Below are positions 39,317 to 48,898 of a DNA stretch of 64,000 nt, piece by piece; positions within the stretch are counted from its first letter, which is position 1; every line of letters begins with the position of its first letter. The notes under the pieces were generated by a model, which was not told the DNA's origin, made no database searches, and saw only the letters and a program-made list of their open reading frames with translations. The translations under genes were made by a program, and so were the position numbers. This DNA is from Zobellia nedashkovskayae (GTDB taxonomy: Bacteria; Bacteroidota; Bacteroidia; Flavobacteriales; Flavobacteriaceae), in the NCBI RefSeq assembly GCF_015330125.1, contig NZ_JADDXR010000002.1, positions 2,236,941 to 2,300,940 of the forward strand, written 5' to 3'.

Positions 39317-39811
39317 TTAGAGTTCGTTGTATAAGGTAAGTACTTTATTTACATCTATTTTTTTGTCTATTTGATAAAAATAATTCAGCTGCCACTTTTG
39401 GGTGGTTAGCGCTTGTTTGCTTGTTGCTTTATCCCACAAAGGGTACACGCGAAAACCACGTTTACCTTCCTTTTTTAATGTTGAAACTATTCCCTTTTCA
39501 AGTAGTACGTTTCTAGGGAATACGAACTGCCCTATTAAATCTCCCTTACCTACATTAATTACGAAGTAATCAAATAAATCACTTTCTTCAAATGGGCAAA
39601 TAGGGCCATTTTCAATTCGCTTCCAAAAAGTAACGAATTGACCAACCTTCTTAGGTGTGATTTTGGCATTTCTAAAAATAATGCTTTTACTATTCAATTG
39701 AAATCTACAAGCCTCATACTCCTTACTCTCTTTTTCTAATTCCAATTCAGAAATAGATAAATAAGATGGTTTATATACTCTAGAAACAATACGTTCAAAC
39801 TCTTTGGTCAT
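39317..39811 (-). CDS. MepB family protein
   Basis: 164 residues from the ATG at 39811; an ATG at 39844 adds 11 residues with low-complexity character. Family segments are EYEACRFQLNSKSIIFRNAK, KKVGQFVTFWKRIENGPI, FPRNVLLEKGIVS and KRGFRVYPLWD. The name comes from a Staphylococcus gene next to the mepRA efflux genes, but the biochemical function is unknown. Cytoplasmic. Confidence 0.88.
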   Translation of the reverse strand: MTKEFERIVSRVYKPSYLSISELELEKESKEYEACRFQLNSKSIIFRNAKITPKKVGQFVTFWKRIENGPICPFEESDLFDYFVINVGKGDLIGQFVFPRNVLLEKGIVSTLKKEGKRGFRVYPLWDKATSKQALTTQKWQLNYFYQIDKKIDVNKVLTLYNEL

Positions 39812-39878
39812 TACTCTTTGGTCGTTATTTTTTTGATGTAGCATAAAAATAGCTAAATAAGCATTAGGCTGGAAAACA

Positions 39879-39912
39879 AAAAAAGGGCTGCACGTACATG
39901 CAGCCCTTTTCT
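39879..39912 (-). terminator. Terminator of the CpxP/Spy-like gene
   Basis: An 8-bp perfect stem GGGCTGCA / TGCAGCCC (39885-39906) with a 6-base loop, T-rich on both strands. Confidence 0.9.
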
Positions 39913-39928
39913 ATATAAAAATAATCCC

Positions 39929-40372
39929 CTACTTTCTTGATTTTCGTTCTCCTTTTCCTTTCTTGGAATGTTTATTACCTCTTTGCTTATCCATTTTTTG
40001 CCATTTCTCGTATTGCTCAGCAGAAAGAATATTTTTCATTTCAGCCTTTTGTGCAATCATCTTGTCCAATTTGGCATTTTCCATAGCGTAACGCTCTTCT
40101 GAAGTTGGCTTTTTACGTTCGCCTTCTTCTTTCTGTGCTTTGCGTTCTGCATATTTTGCTTTGCGTTCTTTTGCCTGTTCTAAAGTAATAGCTTTTACTT
40201 TCTCTTGTTGGGCCAATGTTAAGTCTAATGCCAAGGTCATTTTCTTCGTATGAAGAGTTGCTATCTGTTCCGCAGTTAAGTCTTTCATACCATCTCTACC
40301 GTGACCTTTTTCTTTTTGGGCCATTGCGGTAAGCCCTACCATGCATACTAATGCTACAATTATCTTTTTCAT
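39929..40372 (-). CDS. Spy/CpxP-like periplasmic helical protein
   Basis: A 147-residue secreted protein with a signal peptide (ending near TAMAQ). It is helical and highly charged with LTXXQ-type segments: MKDLTAEQIATLHTKKMTLA, LDLTLAQQEKVKAITLEQA and MKNILSAEQYEKWQKM. Two or more LTxxQ-like motifs place it near the Spy/CpxP chaperone family of the periplasm. The C-terminus is very basic. Single gene, own terminator. A GTTAAACCTT lies upstream (40418-40430) but lacks the second half of the sigma motif described for 50-60 kb. Confidence 0.8.
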   Translation of the reverse strand: MKKIIVALVCMVGLTAMAQKEKGHGRDGMKDLTAEQIATLHTKKMTLALDLTLAQQEKVKAITLEQAKERKAKYAERKAQKEEGERKKPTSEERYAMENAKLDKMIAQKAEMKNILSAEQYEKWQKMDKQRGNKHSKKGKGERKSRK

Positions 40373-40481
40373 GTTTTTTTGTTTAAGATTATACTACTTA
40401 GAGTGAGAAGAATCAATAAGGTTTAACCAGGTTATCTTATTTATGGAATAATTAACAGGATGGAGAGGTTGACTTTATAGC

Positions 40482-40514
40482 AAAAAAAAGGGCGAAGAAA
40501 TTATTTCTTCGCCC
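40482..40514 (-). terminator. Terminator of the small 51-aa gene
   Basis: An 11-bp perfect stem GGGCGAAGAAA / TTTCTTCGCCC (40490-40514) with a 3-base loop, followed on the minus strand by eight T. Confidence 0.92.
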
Positions 40515-40546
40515 TCACAAAGTAGGTCGTTCAGTGTTTAAATATT

Positions 40547-40702
40547 TTAGTCCAATGCCTCTGCAGAGCTAACTTGTTCCATATCTGCCGATGCCATTTC
40601 TACCGTCTGGGGAGATTGGTCAGAATTGGTTTGATTGTAATAAACTAATGATGCAATTACGAATCCGGCTAGGTATAAAGAACTTTTTAGTTTTTGAGAC
40701 AT
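40547..40702 (-). CDS. Small exported or membrane protein (51 aa)
   Basis: A 51-codon frame, MSQKLKSSLYLAGFVIASLV at the start (one hydrophobic helix), then YYNQTNSDQS and an acidic end (MEQVSSAEALD). A strong terminator stands 32 bp after the stop, which supports a real transcript. No family recognised. Confidence 0.65.
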   Translation of the reverse strand: MSQKLKSSLYLAGFVIASLVYYNQTNSDQSPQTVEMASADMEQVSSAEALD

Positions 40703-40793
40703 GGGGTATGTTTTTCTGATTCTTATACTAATCTAGGGAAAAGAAGAAGGCGGAAAAAAAGGTTGTTGTAAAGCGACCATGGTTTGTGGTCAA

Positions 40794-40955
40794 CTATCCC
40801 AAAGTTGTTGTCTGCAATTTCCCTTCATCGATACGTGATGTAGTTCGTCGATGTTTTGAGGAATTAAGTTCATTTTTTCTAACAGTAAATGGCATTATCC
40901 TAATAATATACAGTACGGCGGTAATAATGCTTGCGTAAAACATCATTGGCGCCAT
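40794..40955 (-). CDS. Possible small membrane protein (53 aa)
   Basis: A 53-codon frame with a hydrophobic start (MAPMMFYASIITAVLYIIR) and a basic polar tail. It stands between the metalloprotease and the 51-aa gene, on the same strand. There is no independent support; it may be chance. Confidence 0.3.
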   Translation of the reverse strand: MAPMMFYASIITAVLYIIRIMPFTVRKNELNSSKHRRTTSRIDEGKLQTTTLG

Positions 40956-40969
40956 ACTGAAATATGTGG

Positions 40970-43465
40970 TTACTTAGGATCTAAAATCTGCTCAATACGG
41001 TCACTAACGTCTTGTAAGTGATACTTACTCATGCTATCTGAAGTTCTTGTAATGGCATTTTCAATGGTTCGCTGTAAAATTTGTAACTCTGCACGGGCCA
41101 CTGAACGTATATCCGATTGACTAGTATGTACAACTGTCGATTTTTGATAGCCTCCAAAGTCAGGTAGTTTTTTTTGGTCTTTTGCGGTCATCAAATAGTT
41201 CAACCTTTCAACATGTGCTTTTTGAAGGTTTCTTCTATAGGTATCTATATTTTCACCGTTTTTTAATTCTGACCAGATACCACCGCGAAGCTCGCTCATC
41301 ATATTTGTTAATTGGTAAGCTTCCGCTCCGTTGGCAGTTTCATTTTCAACCAAACGTTGTAGCTTTCCTAGGCTGAGAATATTATCCAAAGTTTTAGTTT
41401 GCATGGCTCTAATCTCCTCCACAAAACCTGAATATTGAATCTTGTTGAAAATATTATGGTCAAGAAGCCACTCTGGCGTGGCAAATAGTTGGTCTTGTAA
41501 AAAAATCATGCAGTCTTGCTGATGTTCTTTAGTTACCGGTATATAAACCGCACCTTCTTGGTCGTAGGTTTTTTGATATTCGTAAACACCACCAATATTA
41601 TTAGATACATGACCCATATAACGCTGAAATTGTGCGACAACCTGACCGTAGATTTTTTCAAGATCTTCATACGTCTTTCCATCCTCTTTCGTCCAGGTAA
41701 TAAGGTTGGGTACAATACGCTTTAAATTTTCTATGCCATATAAACTAGCTTTAATGGCATCATCGCCTAAATCCTCCGTTTGCGAACTTGGATCTACAAC
41801 ATCACCTACCTGTTGATGTCCAAAACGATATAATGGGTCTCCCGCATGCTCTAAAATCCAACTATCAAGAATTTTGTTTTCCTCTTCTGCAGAGACATCT
41901 AAAATAGGCTTGTATCCCCATTTAATGGCATACTTGTCATAAATACCAATGTTAGGCATCAGAGCAACATCTCCATCCTCCGGTTGGGCTATATAATTAA
42001 AACGGGCATAATCCATTATGGATGGGGCCGTGCCATATTTTTTAGTAAAAGAAGCTGATCGGAGCGAATCTACAGGGTAGGCAACACTACTACCCATATT
42101 ATGAGGTAACCCTAAAGTATGACCAACCTCATGAGCAGAAACAAAACGAATTAACCGTCCCATAGTTTCATCTTTAAACTCTGTAGTCCTAGCATCAGGG
42201 TTAATAGCTGCTGTTTGTACAAAAAACCAGTTATGTAATAAGGTCATTACATTATGATACCAGTTAATGTCAGATTCTAATATTTCGCCACTTCGTGGAT
42301 CGCTTACATGTGGTCCGTTGGCATTTGGAATTGGTGAGGCCAGATAACGGACTACAGAATAACGCACATCTTCAGGAGACCATTCTGGGTCTTCCAGTAC
42401 AGAAGGTGGTTCTTTGGCAATGATGGCATTTTTAAAACCTGCTTCTTCAAAAGCAACCTGCCAATCTTCAATACCCTGCTTTATATAAGGAAGCCATTTT
42501 TTTGGCGTAGCTCTATCTACATAATATATAATCTGGTTTTTAGGTTCTACCAGCTCGCCACTTTTGTATTTTTCCAAGTCCTCATCTTTGACTTCTAAGC
42601 GCCAGCGATCCAGGAACTTTACTGTTTTACTTTTTTGAGCGTCCAAACCATAATCCGTTTGGGCACTTTCAAACCACCCCACACGCTCATCAAAGTCACG
42701 ACGTCTCATAGGCTCGGCTGGTAAGAGTATCATAGAGTTGTTGATTTCTATAGAAATAGAACCAAGACTACCATTGCTGGGTGGCTTTTTCGCCAAGTAG
42801 GTCTTTACGTGGCGTGCTTCAACATTTAAAGGATAACTCTTAATAGATTCAATATAGCTTCTTGTTTCATCTAATCGGGAGACTTTATATTTTTCTCTGT
42901 ATGAATCCGGCATGCCCAAAGCCTGTGCATCTTTTTCAAAAAGTTCATTTACCTGAATGACCGTAGTTGGGTTTGCAGTGTCCTTTTTTATAGCCATGAT
43001 ATCAAAAGCGAAAAGAACCGGTTCAAAATTAGAATTTACCACAGCCTCATGCACTGGTAAGGAATCTGCGGCAACAACCTCATGGCTAACAACACGAAGC
43101 AAAACTTTTTTAGGCTTCCTTTCCCAACGAAGTACCTGAGTGTTAATCTTGCCTCCACCAAAACCAATGCCTGTGGCCGTCTTTGAAATCCGACTTACCA
43201 TCAACATTTCTTTATTGAAAAGCGAATCTGGTATTTCATAAAAGTGATCTTCCTCTACAATATGTATGTCAAAAAGGCCTTTATCCGTTTTTGCGTCTTT
43301 GGTTATGACCTTGCCGTATGGCTTTATTTTAGATTTTTTGTCATCTTCTTTTTTATCTGACTTCTCCGTATTGTCATTCTTCTTTTTAAAAATTTGAGCT
43401 TCGGCTGACAGGGAAGTGATAAGAAGTAATGAGAAAACTACTTTGGTAAATACGTTTTTGAACAT
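40970..43465 (-). CDS. Large zinc-dependent metalloprotease (DUF5117/DUF4953 type)
   Basis: 831 residues from the ATG at 43465, which gives a proper signal peptide (MFKNVFTKVVFSLLLITSLS); an ATG at 43516 adds 17 residues. After a Lys/Asp-rich linker come the DUF5118 and DUF5117 regions (KEMLMVSRISKTATGIGFGG) and a metzincin-like catalytic domain with the zinc motif FVSAHEVGHTLGLPHNMGSS (HExxHxxxxxH), then PSIMDYARFNY with the Met-turn. It is exported, probably periplasmic or outer-membrane-associated. Close relatives are frequent in Flavobacteriia; substrates are not known. Confidence 0.93.
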   Translation of the reverse strand: MFKNVFTKVVFSLLLITSLSAEAQIFKKKNDNTEKSDKKEDDKKSKIKPYGKVITKDAKTDKGLFDIHIVEEDHFYEIPDSLFNKEMLMVSRISKTATGIGFGGGKINTQVLRWERKPKKVLLRVVSHEVVAADSLPVHEAVVNSNFEPVLFAFDIMAIKKDTANPTTVIQVNELFEKDAQALGMPDSYREKYKVSRLDETRSYIESIKSYPLNVEARHVKTYLAKKPPSNGSLGSISIEINNSMILLPAEPMRRRDFDERVGWFESAQTDYGLDAQKSKTVKFLDRWRLEVKDEDLEKYKSGELVEPKNQIIYYVDRATPKKWLPYIKQGIEDWQVAFEEAGFKNAIIAKEPPSVLEDPEWSPEDVRYSVVRYLASPIPNANGPHVSDPRSGEILESDINWYHNVMTLLHNWFFVQTAAINPDARTTEFKDETMGRLIRFVSAHEVGHTLGLPHNMGSSVAYPVDSLRSASFTKKYGTAPSIMDYARFNYIAQPEDGDVALMPNIGIYDKYAIKWGYKPILDVSAEEENKILDSWILEHAGDPLYRFGHQQVGDVVDPSSQTEDLGDDAIKASLYGIENLKRIVPNLITWTKEDGKTYEDLEKIYGQVVAQFQRYMGHVSNNIGGVYEYQKTYDQEGAVYIPVTKEHQQDCMIFLQDQLFATPEWLLDHNIFNKIQYSGFVEEIRAMQTKTLDNILSLGKLQRLVENETANGAEAYQLTNMMSELRGGIWSELKNGENIDTYRRNLQKAHVERLNYLMTAKDQKKLPDFGGYQKSTVVHTSQSDIRSVARAELQILQRTIENAITRTSDSMSKYHLQDVSDRIEQILDPK

Positions 43466-43927
43466 GTAAGCTTTTATTATAATGTTTTGATGTGTGATGA
43501 AACAGCGTAAGGTCATGATTACATGACAATCCTATTAACAATCGTAAATATAACATTTTTGTGCCTTTACCTTTTAAGGTTGGTTAAGGGATTATTGGGT
43601 GTGAATTAGACAGCTCATTACCATTTTTGAAAAATTGTAATTTTTAGAGTGCCGATGAAAAGCACAAAATACCGATGACCCGTATCTGCTACTTGTAACG
43701 TGCTGCTAGTCAGAAAAAAAATATACTTTTTTCTATAATAAAAATTCCCTTCAAACCGTGAGTGTCTAGCAAATTATTAGATGTTAAAATGCGAACTTCT
43801 TATAGTTTTGATTCACATTTTACGAATTTGATTATTTAGGCTTTTTTAGGAAAGCTCCCACAAAATATAAAGAACAATAAAGAGATGTTTCGGCGTTATA
43901 TAGACTCGTAAATAAATTTACCAAGTT
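43466..43927. other. Intergenic region between divergent genes
   Basis: About 460 bp holding the 5' regions of the metalloprotease and the repeat protein. CCGATGA occurs twice 20 bp apart near 43653 and 43673. No clear promoter consensus or RNA gene was seen. Confidence 0.4.
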
Positions 43928-44335
43928 ATGATTAACAAGAGTTTAAAAATAAGTATGATATTGGGTCTTATATTCGCAAACGGAGTTTTTGCAGCTGATC
44001 CATTAACCGAAAAAGATGATACGGTTATTCATTCTATTAATTATATTGATGAAGATACCGATTTTGATTTAGGCTTCGATACTGCAGATTATCTGCCGGA
44101 AAACTTCGATGCTAATGATATTTATGTCGATTTAGGTGCAATTCCTTTTATTGAGTCGGATAATAATGTCATTCTGAATACTAAGAAATACCTTCCACAG
44201 GATTTTAACGCGTACGCATATCCTAATAATGTAGAAGGTTTCAACTACATTGATGCAAACGACGAAATTTCTTTCGATTTTGATACAAAAAAACATCTAC
44301 CCAACGGCTTTGATCCGTATATAAGGAACAATTAA
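43928..44335 (+). CDS. Exported protein with three imperfect repeats
   Basis: A 135-residue secreted protein; the signal peptide ends near VFAADP. The mature part is acidic and consists of three imperfect repeats of about 27 residues, spaced 33-35: residues 37-63 (INYIDEDTDF ... TADYLPENFDA), 72-97 (IPFIESDNNV ... TKKYLPQDFNA) and 105-131 (FNYIDANDEI ... TKKHLPNGFDPY). Each has an aromatic-Ile-acidic start and a T-K-K-Y-L-P-x-x-F end. I know no function for it. Single gene followed by its own terminator. Confidence 0.8.
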   Translation: MINKSLKISMILGLIFANGVFAADPLTEKDDTVIHSINYIDEDTDFDLGFDTADYLPENFDANDIYVDLGAIPFIESDNNVILNTKKYLPQDFNAYAYPNNVEGFNYIDANDEISFDFDTKKHLPNGFDPYIRNN

Positions 44336-44364
44336 CCATTGTAAATTATTTGAATTAGCTAGCT

Positions 44365-44396
44365 AAACCCCTGTTATAAACAGGGGTTTTGTGTTT
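44365..44396 (+). terminator. Terminator of the repeat-protein gene
   Basis: CCCCTG / CAGGGG stem (44368-44386), extended by AAA/TTT, followed by TTTTGTGTTTT. It also separates this gene from the convergent DASS transporter. Confidence 0.88.
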
Positions 44397-44434
44397 TATA
44401 TACTGTCTGATGCTCTTTTGAGGAATTATCTCGT

Positions 44435-45865
44435 TTAAAACACCAAGGGGACTACAAATTGAAACATCAAGACTAATAAGCCCACGGCTATGAGATTCAA
44501 AATAACCCCTACTCTTGCCATTTCGTTTACTTTTACATAGCCACTGGCAAAGACAATAGCATTTGGCGGTGTGGCCATAGGAAGCATAAAGGCGCAACTA
44601 CTGGCTATAGTAACCGGAATTAATAAATAGAGTACGGGAATATCCAACCCAATAGCAATACCGGCTACCACGGGGGCAAGTACGGCAATTAAAGCTACGT
44701 TACTCATAAGCTCTGTCATAAAGAGCATGAGCGTTATTAAAAGAATGGCGGTGAATAAAATACTCACATGACTATTGCCAATTGCTGCAGAAACCATATC
44801 TACAATACCGCTTACGGACATGCCTTTTGCGAGTGCCAAGCCTCCTCCAAAAAGAACTAGTATACCCCAAGCTAATTTTTGGGTGTCTTTCCATTGGATA
44901 ATAAAATCGCCCTTTTTCAAATTATAAGGTATGGAGAACATAGCTATTGCGGCCATGATGCTAATCATGGTGTCGTTTAATTTTAATGTGGGGAAAATAC
45001 CATTTATGACCGTTCTAAAAATCCATAGAAAAACAGTTACTCCAAAAATACAGAGCACCATTTTCTCTTTTCCGCTCATAGGCCCCAACTTTTTCAATTC
45101 GTTGTTGATGACGTCTTTAGAAGCAGAAAATACAAGGTCGCGGTTGGGATACATCCATTTGACCAAAACCAAATAACTGATCCAAATCATTAAGGCTGAA
45201 AAGGGAACTCCGATCACCATCCATTTTAGAAAGGATATTTCAATATTGTATTCGTTTTCTAGTAGACCTATCATAACAGAATTAGGCGGCGTACCAATAA
45301 CAGTGGCAACGCCCCCGGCATTGGCCGAAAAAGCAATACCTAACATTACCGACAGGGCAAAATTCTTATCACTCTTTGTAAAACCGTCTGCATCGTTTAC
45401 CAAAAGATTGATAACGGACATTGCAATAGGCAACATTACCACCGTGGTGGCCGTATTACTGATCCACATGCTTAAGGATGCGGTAGCAATCATAAATCCT
45501 AGTACCACCTTATTGGGAGTTGTACCGGTAATTTTTATAATGTTCAGGGCAATCCGTTTATGGAGATTTACTTTTTCGAGGGCTAAGGCCAATACGAAAC
45601 CACCAAAGAACAAGAAAATTATAGGGCTACCGTAATTTGCACCCACATCACCAATATCCATTATTTTAAGAAAAGGAAAGAGGAGTAGGGGTAGTAGCGC
45701 GGTTACTGAAATTGAAATAGCTTCTGTTATCCACCAGATTACCATCCATACGGCAACTGCAATTACAGCATCTCCTTTTTCGGAGACCAGATTAAAGGGC
45801 AAAAAACGAATAACGAAAAAAAGAATAGGGCCTAAAAATAGTCCTGCTTTTCTGCTGAATTCCAT
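44435..45865 (-). CDS. DASS family sodium:anion symporter (SLC13-like)
   Basis: A 476-residue membrane protein with about 11-13 helices. The two SNT-type motifs of the family are visible as MWISNTATTVVMLP and MSNVALIAVLAP, together with ATVIGTPPNSVMIG and LPMATPPNAIVFA. Members bring dicarboxylates, sulfate or phosphate into the cell with Na+. The substrate is not resolved. Single gene, divergent from nothing near; lysS ends upstream on the same strand with a strong terminator between. Confidence 0.93.
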   Translation of the reverse strand: MEFSRKAGLFLGPILFFVIRFLPFNLVSEKGDAVIAVAVWMVIWWITEAISISVTALLPLLLFPFLKIMDIGDVGANYGSPIIFLFFGGFVLALALEKVNLHKRIALNIIKITGTTPNKVVLGFMIATASLSMWISNTATTVVMLPIAMSVINLLVNDADGFTKSDKNFALSVMLGIAFSANAGGVATVIGTPPNSVMIGLLENEYNIEISFLKWMVIGVPFSALMIWISYLVLVKWMYPNRDLVFSASKDVINNELKKLGPMSGKEKMVLCIFGVTVFLWIFRTVINGIFPTLKLNDTMISIMAAIAMFSIPYNLKKGDFIIQWKDTQKLAWGILVLFGGGLALAKGMSVSGIVDMVSAAIGNSHVSILFTAILLITLMLFMTELMSNVALIAVLAPVVAGIAIGLDIPVLYLLIPVTIASSCAFMLPMATPPNAIVFASGYVKVNEMARVGVILNLIAVGLLVLMFQFVVPLVF

Positions 45866-45995
45866 AGTTTTTAATTGGTGCTCCTAAGCTATGTTTTTTC
45901 TTTTGTTTTTGGAAATTAATATGAGTTGTTCATGGCACTCCGTGTAAAATAGCATTTAACCAAAGAGAAGGAAGTAAAAAGTGTGAGTAGATATC

Positions 45996-46042
45996 AAAAA
46001 AAAAAGGGTGGATCCATTAGTGATGGATCCACCCTTTTATAT
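45996..46042 (-). terminator. Terminator of lysS
   Basis: A 12-bp perfect stem GGGTGGATCCAT / ATGGATCCACCC (46006-46034) with a 5-base loop and ten T after it on the minus strand. Confidence 0.93.
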
Positions 46043-46056
46043 AAAAAACAGCTATT

Positions 46057-47748
46057 TTATTGCTTTAGCTTTACCGTCTTATTGTCTCCCTCAACAGCTA
46101 CGGAAACTAGTCCGTGTTTAGATAAAGCCTTCATAGACTTATCCCATTTTTTACCGCTAAGTCCAGCTTTTGTTTTTAAGTCTGCTAATTCCATAGCACC
46201 GGAGGGTTTAAGTAGCTCCACAATTGCTTTTTCTTCATCAGTTAATTCTATTGCTTTCTTTTCAGGTCTCATTTGCGGGAAGAACAACACTTCTTGTATA
46301 GATGAATTGTTAGTCATTAACATCACCAAACGGTCAATACCAATACCAATACCTGATGTAGGAGGCATACCATACTCAAGAGCACGCAGGAAATCCTGGT
46401 CAATGAACATTGCTTCATCATCGCCTTTTTCAGAAAGTTTTAGTTGCTCTTCAAAACGTTCGCGTTGTTCTATTGGGTCGTTCAACTCAGAATAGGCGTT
46501 TGCCAGTTCTTTACCGTTAACCATTAATTCAAAACGTTCCGTAAGTGCAGGATTATCTCTGTGTTCTTTGGTAAGCGGACTCATCTCTTTCGGATAGTCT
46601 GTAATGAATGTAGGCTGTATATAATGATGCTCACATTTTTCACCAAAGATTTCATCTATCAACTTACCAATACCCATGGTAGCATCAACTTCAATACCAA
46701 GACCTTTTGCCGTTTCTCTAAGTTCGTCTTCTGGCATACCAGCAACATCTTTACCCGTATGAATTTTTATCGCTTCTAAAATTGGCACTCTAGCGTAAGG
46801 CGCCTTAAATTCAATCTCATTTTTACCTACTGTAACTTTAGAAGTTCCGTTAGCATCAAGAGCTACTTTTTCCAATAGCTTCTCGGTGGTATCCATCATC
46901 CAATTGTAATCCTTGTAAGCAACATAAAGTTCCATTACGGTAAACTCTGGGTTGTGGGTACGATCCATTCCCTCATTACGGAAATCCTTGGAAAACTCAT
47001 AAACACCATCAAATCCGCCAACAATTAATCTTTTTAGATAGAGCTCGTTTGCAATACGCAAATACAAAGGCATGTTCAATGCATTGTGATGCGTTAAAAA
47101 CGGTCTTGCAGCGGCACCACCTGGAATAGGCTGAAGGATAGGAGTTTCTACTTCTAAGTATCCAGCTTCATTATAAAACTCACGGATACTGTTCGTAATT
47201 TTGGTACGTTTAATAAAGGTTTCTTTTACTTTTGGGTTGACCACCAAATCTACATACCGTTGGCGGTATCTCATTTCTGGGTCATTAAATTCATCAAAAA
47301 CCTTGCCTTCAGAATCTTTTTTGGGTAAAGGTAATGGGCGTAACGATTTGCTCAAAAGCGAAAAGTTTTTGACCATAACCGTTTTCTCACCAACTTGAGT
47401 AGTGAAAAGTTCACCTTCAATACCAATGATATCACCTATATCTAATAATTTCTTATAAACGTCATTGTAAAGACCTTTATCTTCTCCGGTACAGATTTCG
47501 TCCCGGTTAAAATAAACTTGAATGCGGCCTTCACTGTCCTGCAACTCGGCAAAAGAAGCCTTGCCTTGAATTCTTCGGGACATCAATCTACCTGAAATGA
47601 CCACCTTCTTACCTTCCTTATAATCGGATTTAATTCCCTTGGAATTTGCATCCACAGGGTATAAAGCAGCGGGATAGGGGTTAATGCCCAATTCGCGCAA
47701 TTTGGTCAATTTTTCTCTTCTAATAATTTCTTGTTCCGACAGTTGCAT
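46057..47748 (-). CDS. lysS: Lysine--tRNA ligase
   Basis: A 563-residue class II lysyl-tRNA synthetase: OB-fold anticodon-binding domain ([20 protein letters not shown]), motif 1 region, motif 2 ([19 protein letters not shown]) and motif 3 ([14 protein letters not shown]). The catalytic core ends near residue 500; about 60 further residues ([20 protein letters not shown] ... [20 protein letters not shown]) form a small winged-helix-like extension that I believe is typical for Bacteroidota LysS. A TATATTTG box stands 20 bp before the start. Confidence 0.96.
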   Translation of the reverse strand: MQLSEQEIIRREKLTKLRELGINPYPAALYPVDANSKGIKSDYKEGKKVVISGRLMSRRIQGKASFAELQDSEGRIQVYFNRDEICTGEDKGLYNDVYKKLLDIGDIIGIEGELFTTQVGEKTVMVKNFSLLSKSLRPLPLPKKDSEGKVFDEFNDPEMRYRQRYVDLVVNPKVKETFIKRTKITNSIREFYNEAGYLEVETPILQPIPGGAAARPFLTHHNALNMPLYLRIANELYLKRLIVGGFDGVYEFSKDFRNEGMDRTHNPEFTVMELYVAYKDYNWMMDTTEKLLEKVALDANGTSKVTVGKNEIEFKAPYARVPILEAIKIHTGKDVAGMPEDELRETAKGLGIEVDATMGIGKLIDEIFGEKCEHHYIQPTFITDYPKEMSPLTKEHRDNPALTERFELMVNGKELANAYSELNDPIEQRERFEEQLKLSEKGDDEAMFIDQDFLRALEYGMPPTSGIGIGIDRLVMLMTNNSSIQEVLFFPQMRPEKKAIELTDEEKAIVELLKPSGAMELADLKTKAGLSGKKWDKSMKALSKHGLVSVAVEGDNKTVKLKQ

Positions 47749-47767
47749 TTTTTACTATTTAAGGCTG

Positions 47768-47775
47768 CAAATATA
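47768..47775 (-). promoter_or_regulatory. Promoter -7 box of lysS
   Basis: TATATTTG on the minus strand, followed by CAGCC as in the initiator tRNA promoter. It is 19 bp before the lysS start. No clear TTG at -33. Confidence 0.6.
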
Positions 47776-47966
47776 AGCTATCGGAAGTTTACTATATGCA
47801 TCTAGTAATATGAAATTATAAGCTTGGCATTCTGTTTGTATGAATGTGATAAATGATTAGGATGAAATGGCGAGTAGTTGCCTATCAATTTTTAGTTGAA
47901 ATTTGTAACAAGTTGATTGTTATTGCGTCATATAAGTACATCATCAATCAATAAAATCAAATCAGA

Positions 47967-48122
47967 ATGAGTTTTTTACGTGTATTATTAGCTATTGTCT
48001 TTCCTCCGCTTGCGGTTATCGGTAAAGGTTGTGGGTCTTTTCTAATTGTTCTACTTTTGACTTTCTGCGGCTGGGTACCTGGTGTCATTGCTGCATTGGT
48101 CATATTGAACAACCCCAATTAA
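47967..48122 (+). CDS. YqaE/Pmp3 family small membrane protein
   Basis: A 51-codon gene with two hydrophobic helices and the Pmp3 signature FPPLAVIGKGCG. Residues MSFLRVLLAIVFPP and FCGWVPGVIAALVIL fit the family throughout. Pmp3 proteins affect membrane potential and salt tolerance in other organisms. It is 11 bp upstream of a lipoprotein gene, probably in one operon. Confidence 0.93.
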   Translation: MSFLRVLLAIVFPPLAVIGKGCGSFLIVLLLTFCGWVPGVIAALVILNNPN

Positions 48123-48133
48123 AATAATATTCT

Positions 48134-48871
48134 ATGAAGTTATTTAGAATCTTGGCAACGGTGTTTATCACTGTGCTTTTTGTAGCCTGCAATTTTACCG
48201 AAGAAATCCATTTTAAAGCAGATGGAACAGGAAAGATGAACATTGGCTTTGATGGGGGAGAGATGTTACAAATGTTGCCTTCATCAGATTCAACCCAATT
48301 AGAGGAGGTTATTGATTCTACTATTGTTTTTAAAGATTTGCTGCGGGAGAAAAAGGATAGTATTGCCCAATTATCCCCAGAACAACAAGCAGAACTTAAA
48401 AAGTTAGAACCTTTTAGTCTTCACATGATGATGGATGCCGAAAAGGGTATTATGAATTTTGAAATGTTTACGGATTTTAAGGATGTATCCGAAGTGAACG
48501 ATGCTTTTAACGCTTTCCAGAGTGCTAGTTCCATAGGTCCTGCAGCAGGTAGTAAGCCTATGCCAAAAAATTCCGCTAATGAAGCAACTCAGGTTGATTA
48601 TACTTTTAAAAAGGGCAAGTTTGAGCGTAAGGCGACGATAACGGATACTGAATTGTTTCAGAAAAGTATAGATAGTCTTGAAACTGCGGAAATGTTCTTG
48701 TCCAGCTCTACATACACCTTTAAATACCACTTTCCAAGACGAGTAAAGTCTACCAATGTGGAAGAAGCCACTTTTTCTATGGATGGGAAAACCATGATTT
48801 ATGAGGTTAACTTTTTAGATATGATAAAGGACCCGGAGTCAATTTTGATAGAGGTAGAGTTAGAAAAATAG
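48134..48871 (+). CDS. Lipoprotein of unknown function
   Basis: A 245-residue protein with a signal peptide ending in LFVAC (Cys19). The first mature strand, TEEIHFKADGTGKMNIGFDG, and the closing YTFKYHFPRRVKSTNVEEAT suggest a beta-rich fold related to proteins described only as hypothetical in Bacteroidota. It is 11 bp after pmp3. I cannot assign a function. Confidence 0.85.
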   Translation: MKLFRILATVFITVLFVACNFTEEIHFKADGTGKMNIGFDGGEMLQMLPSSDSTQLEEVIDSTIVFKDLLREKKDSIAQLSPEQQAELKKLEPFSLHMMMDAEKGIMNFEMFTDFKDVSEVNDAFNAFQSASSIGPAAGSKPMPKNSANEATQVDYTFKKGKFERKATITDTELFQKSIDSLETAEMFLSSSTYTFKYHFPRRVKSTNVEEATFSMDGKTMIYEVNFLDMIKDPESILIEVELEK

Positions 48872-48886
48872 GCCATTACCTTTTCT

Positions 48887-48894
48887 TATCTTTG
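48887..48894 (+). promoter_or_regulatory. Promoter -7 box of lipB
   Basis: TATCTTTG fits TAnnTTTG and ends 4 bases before the lipB ATG, so the lipB mRNA would be leaderless. The -33 element is not clear. Confidence 0.55.
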
Positions 48895-48898
48895 TACC

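Noticed and set aside
40418..40430. GTTAAACCTT-like sequence upstream of the CpxP/Spy-like gene
   Set aside because: One extra base and no second half at the right distance; not counted as a sixth copy.
43653..43680. CCGATGA direct repeat in the 43.5-43.9 kb gap
   Set aside because: Two 7-bp copies only; no array, so not a CRISPR or a convincing operator.
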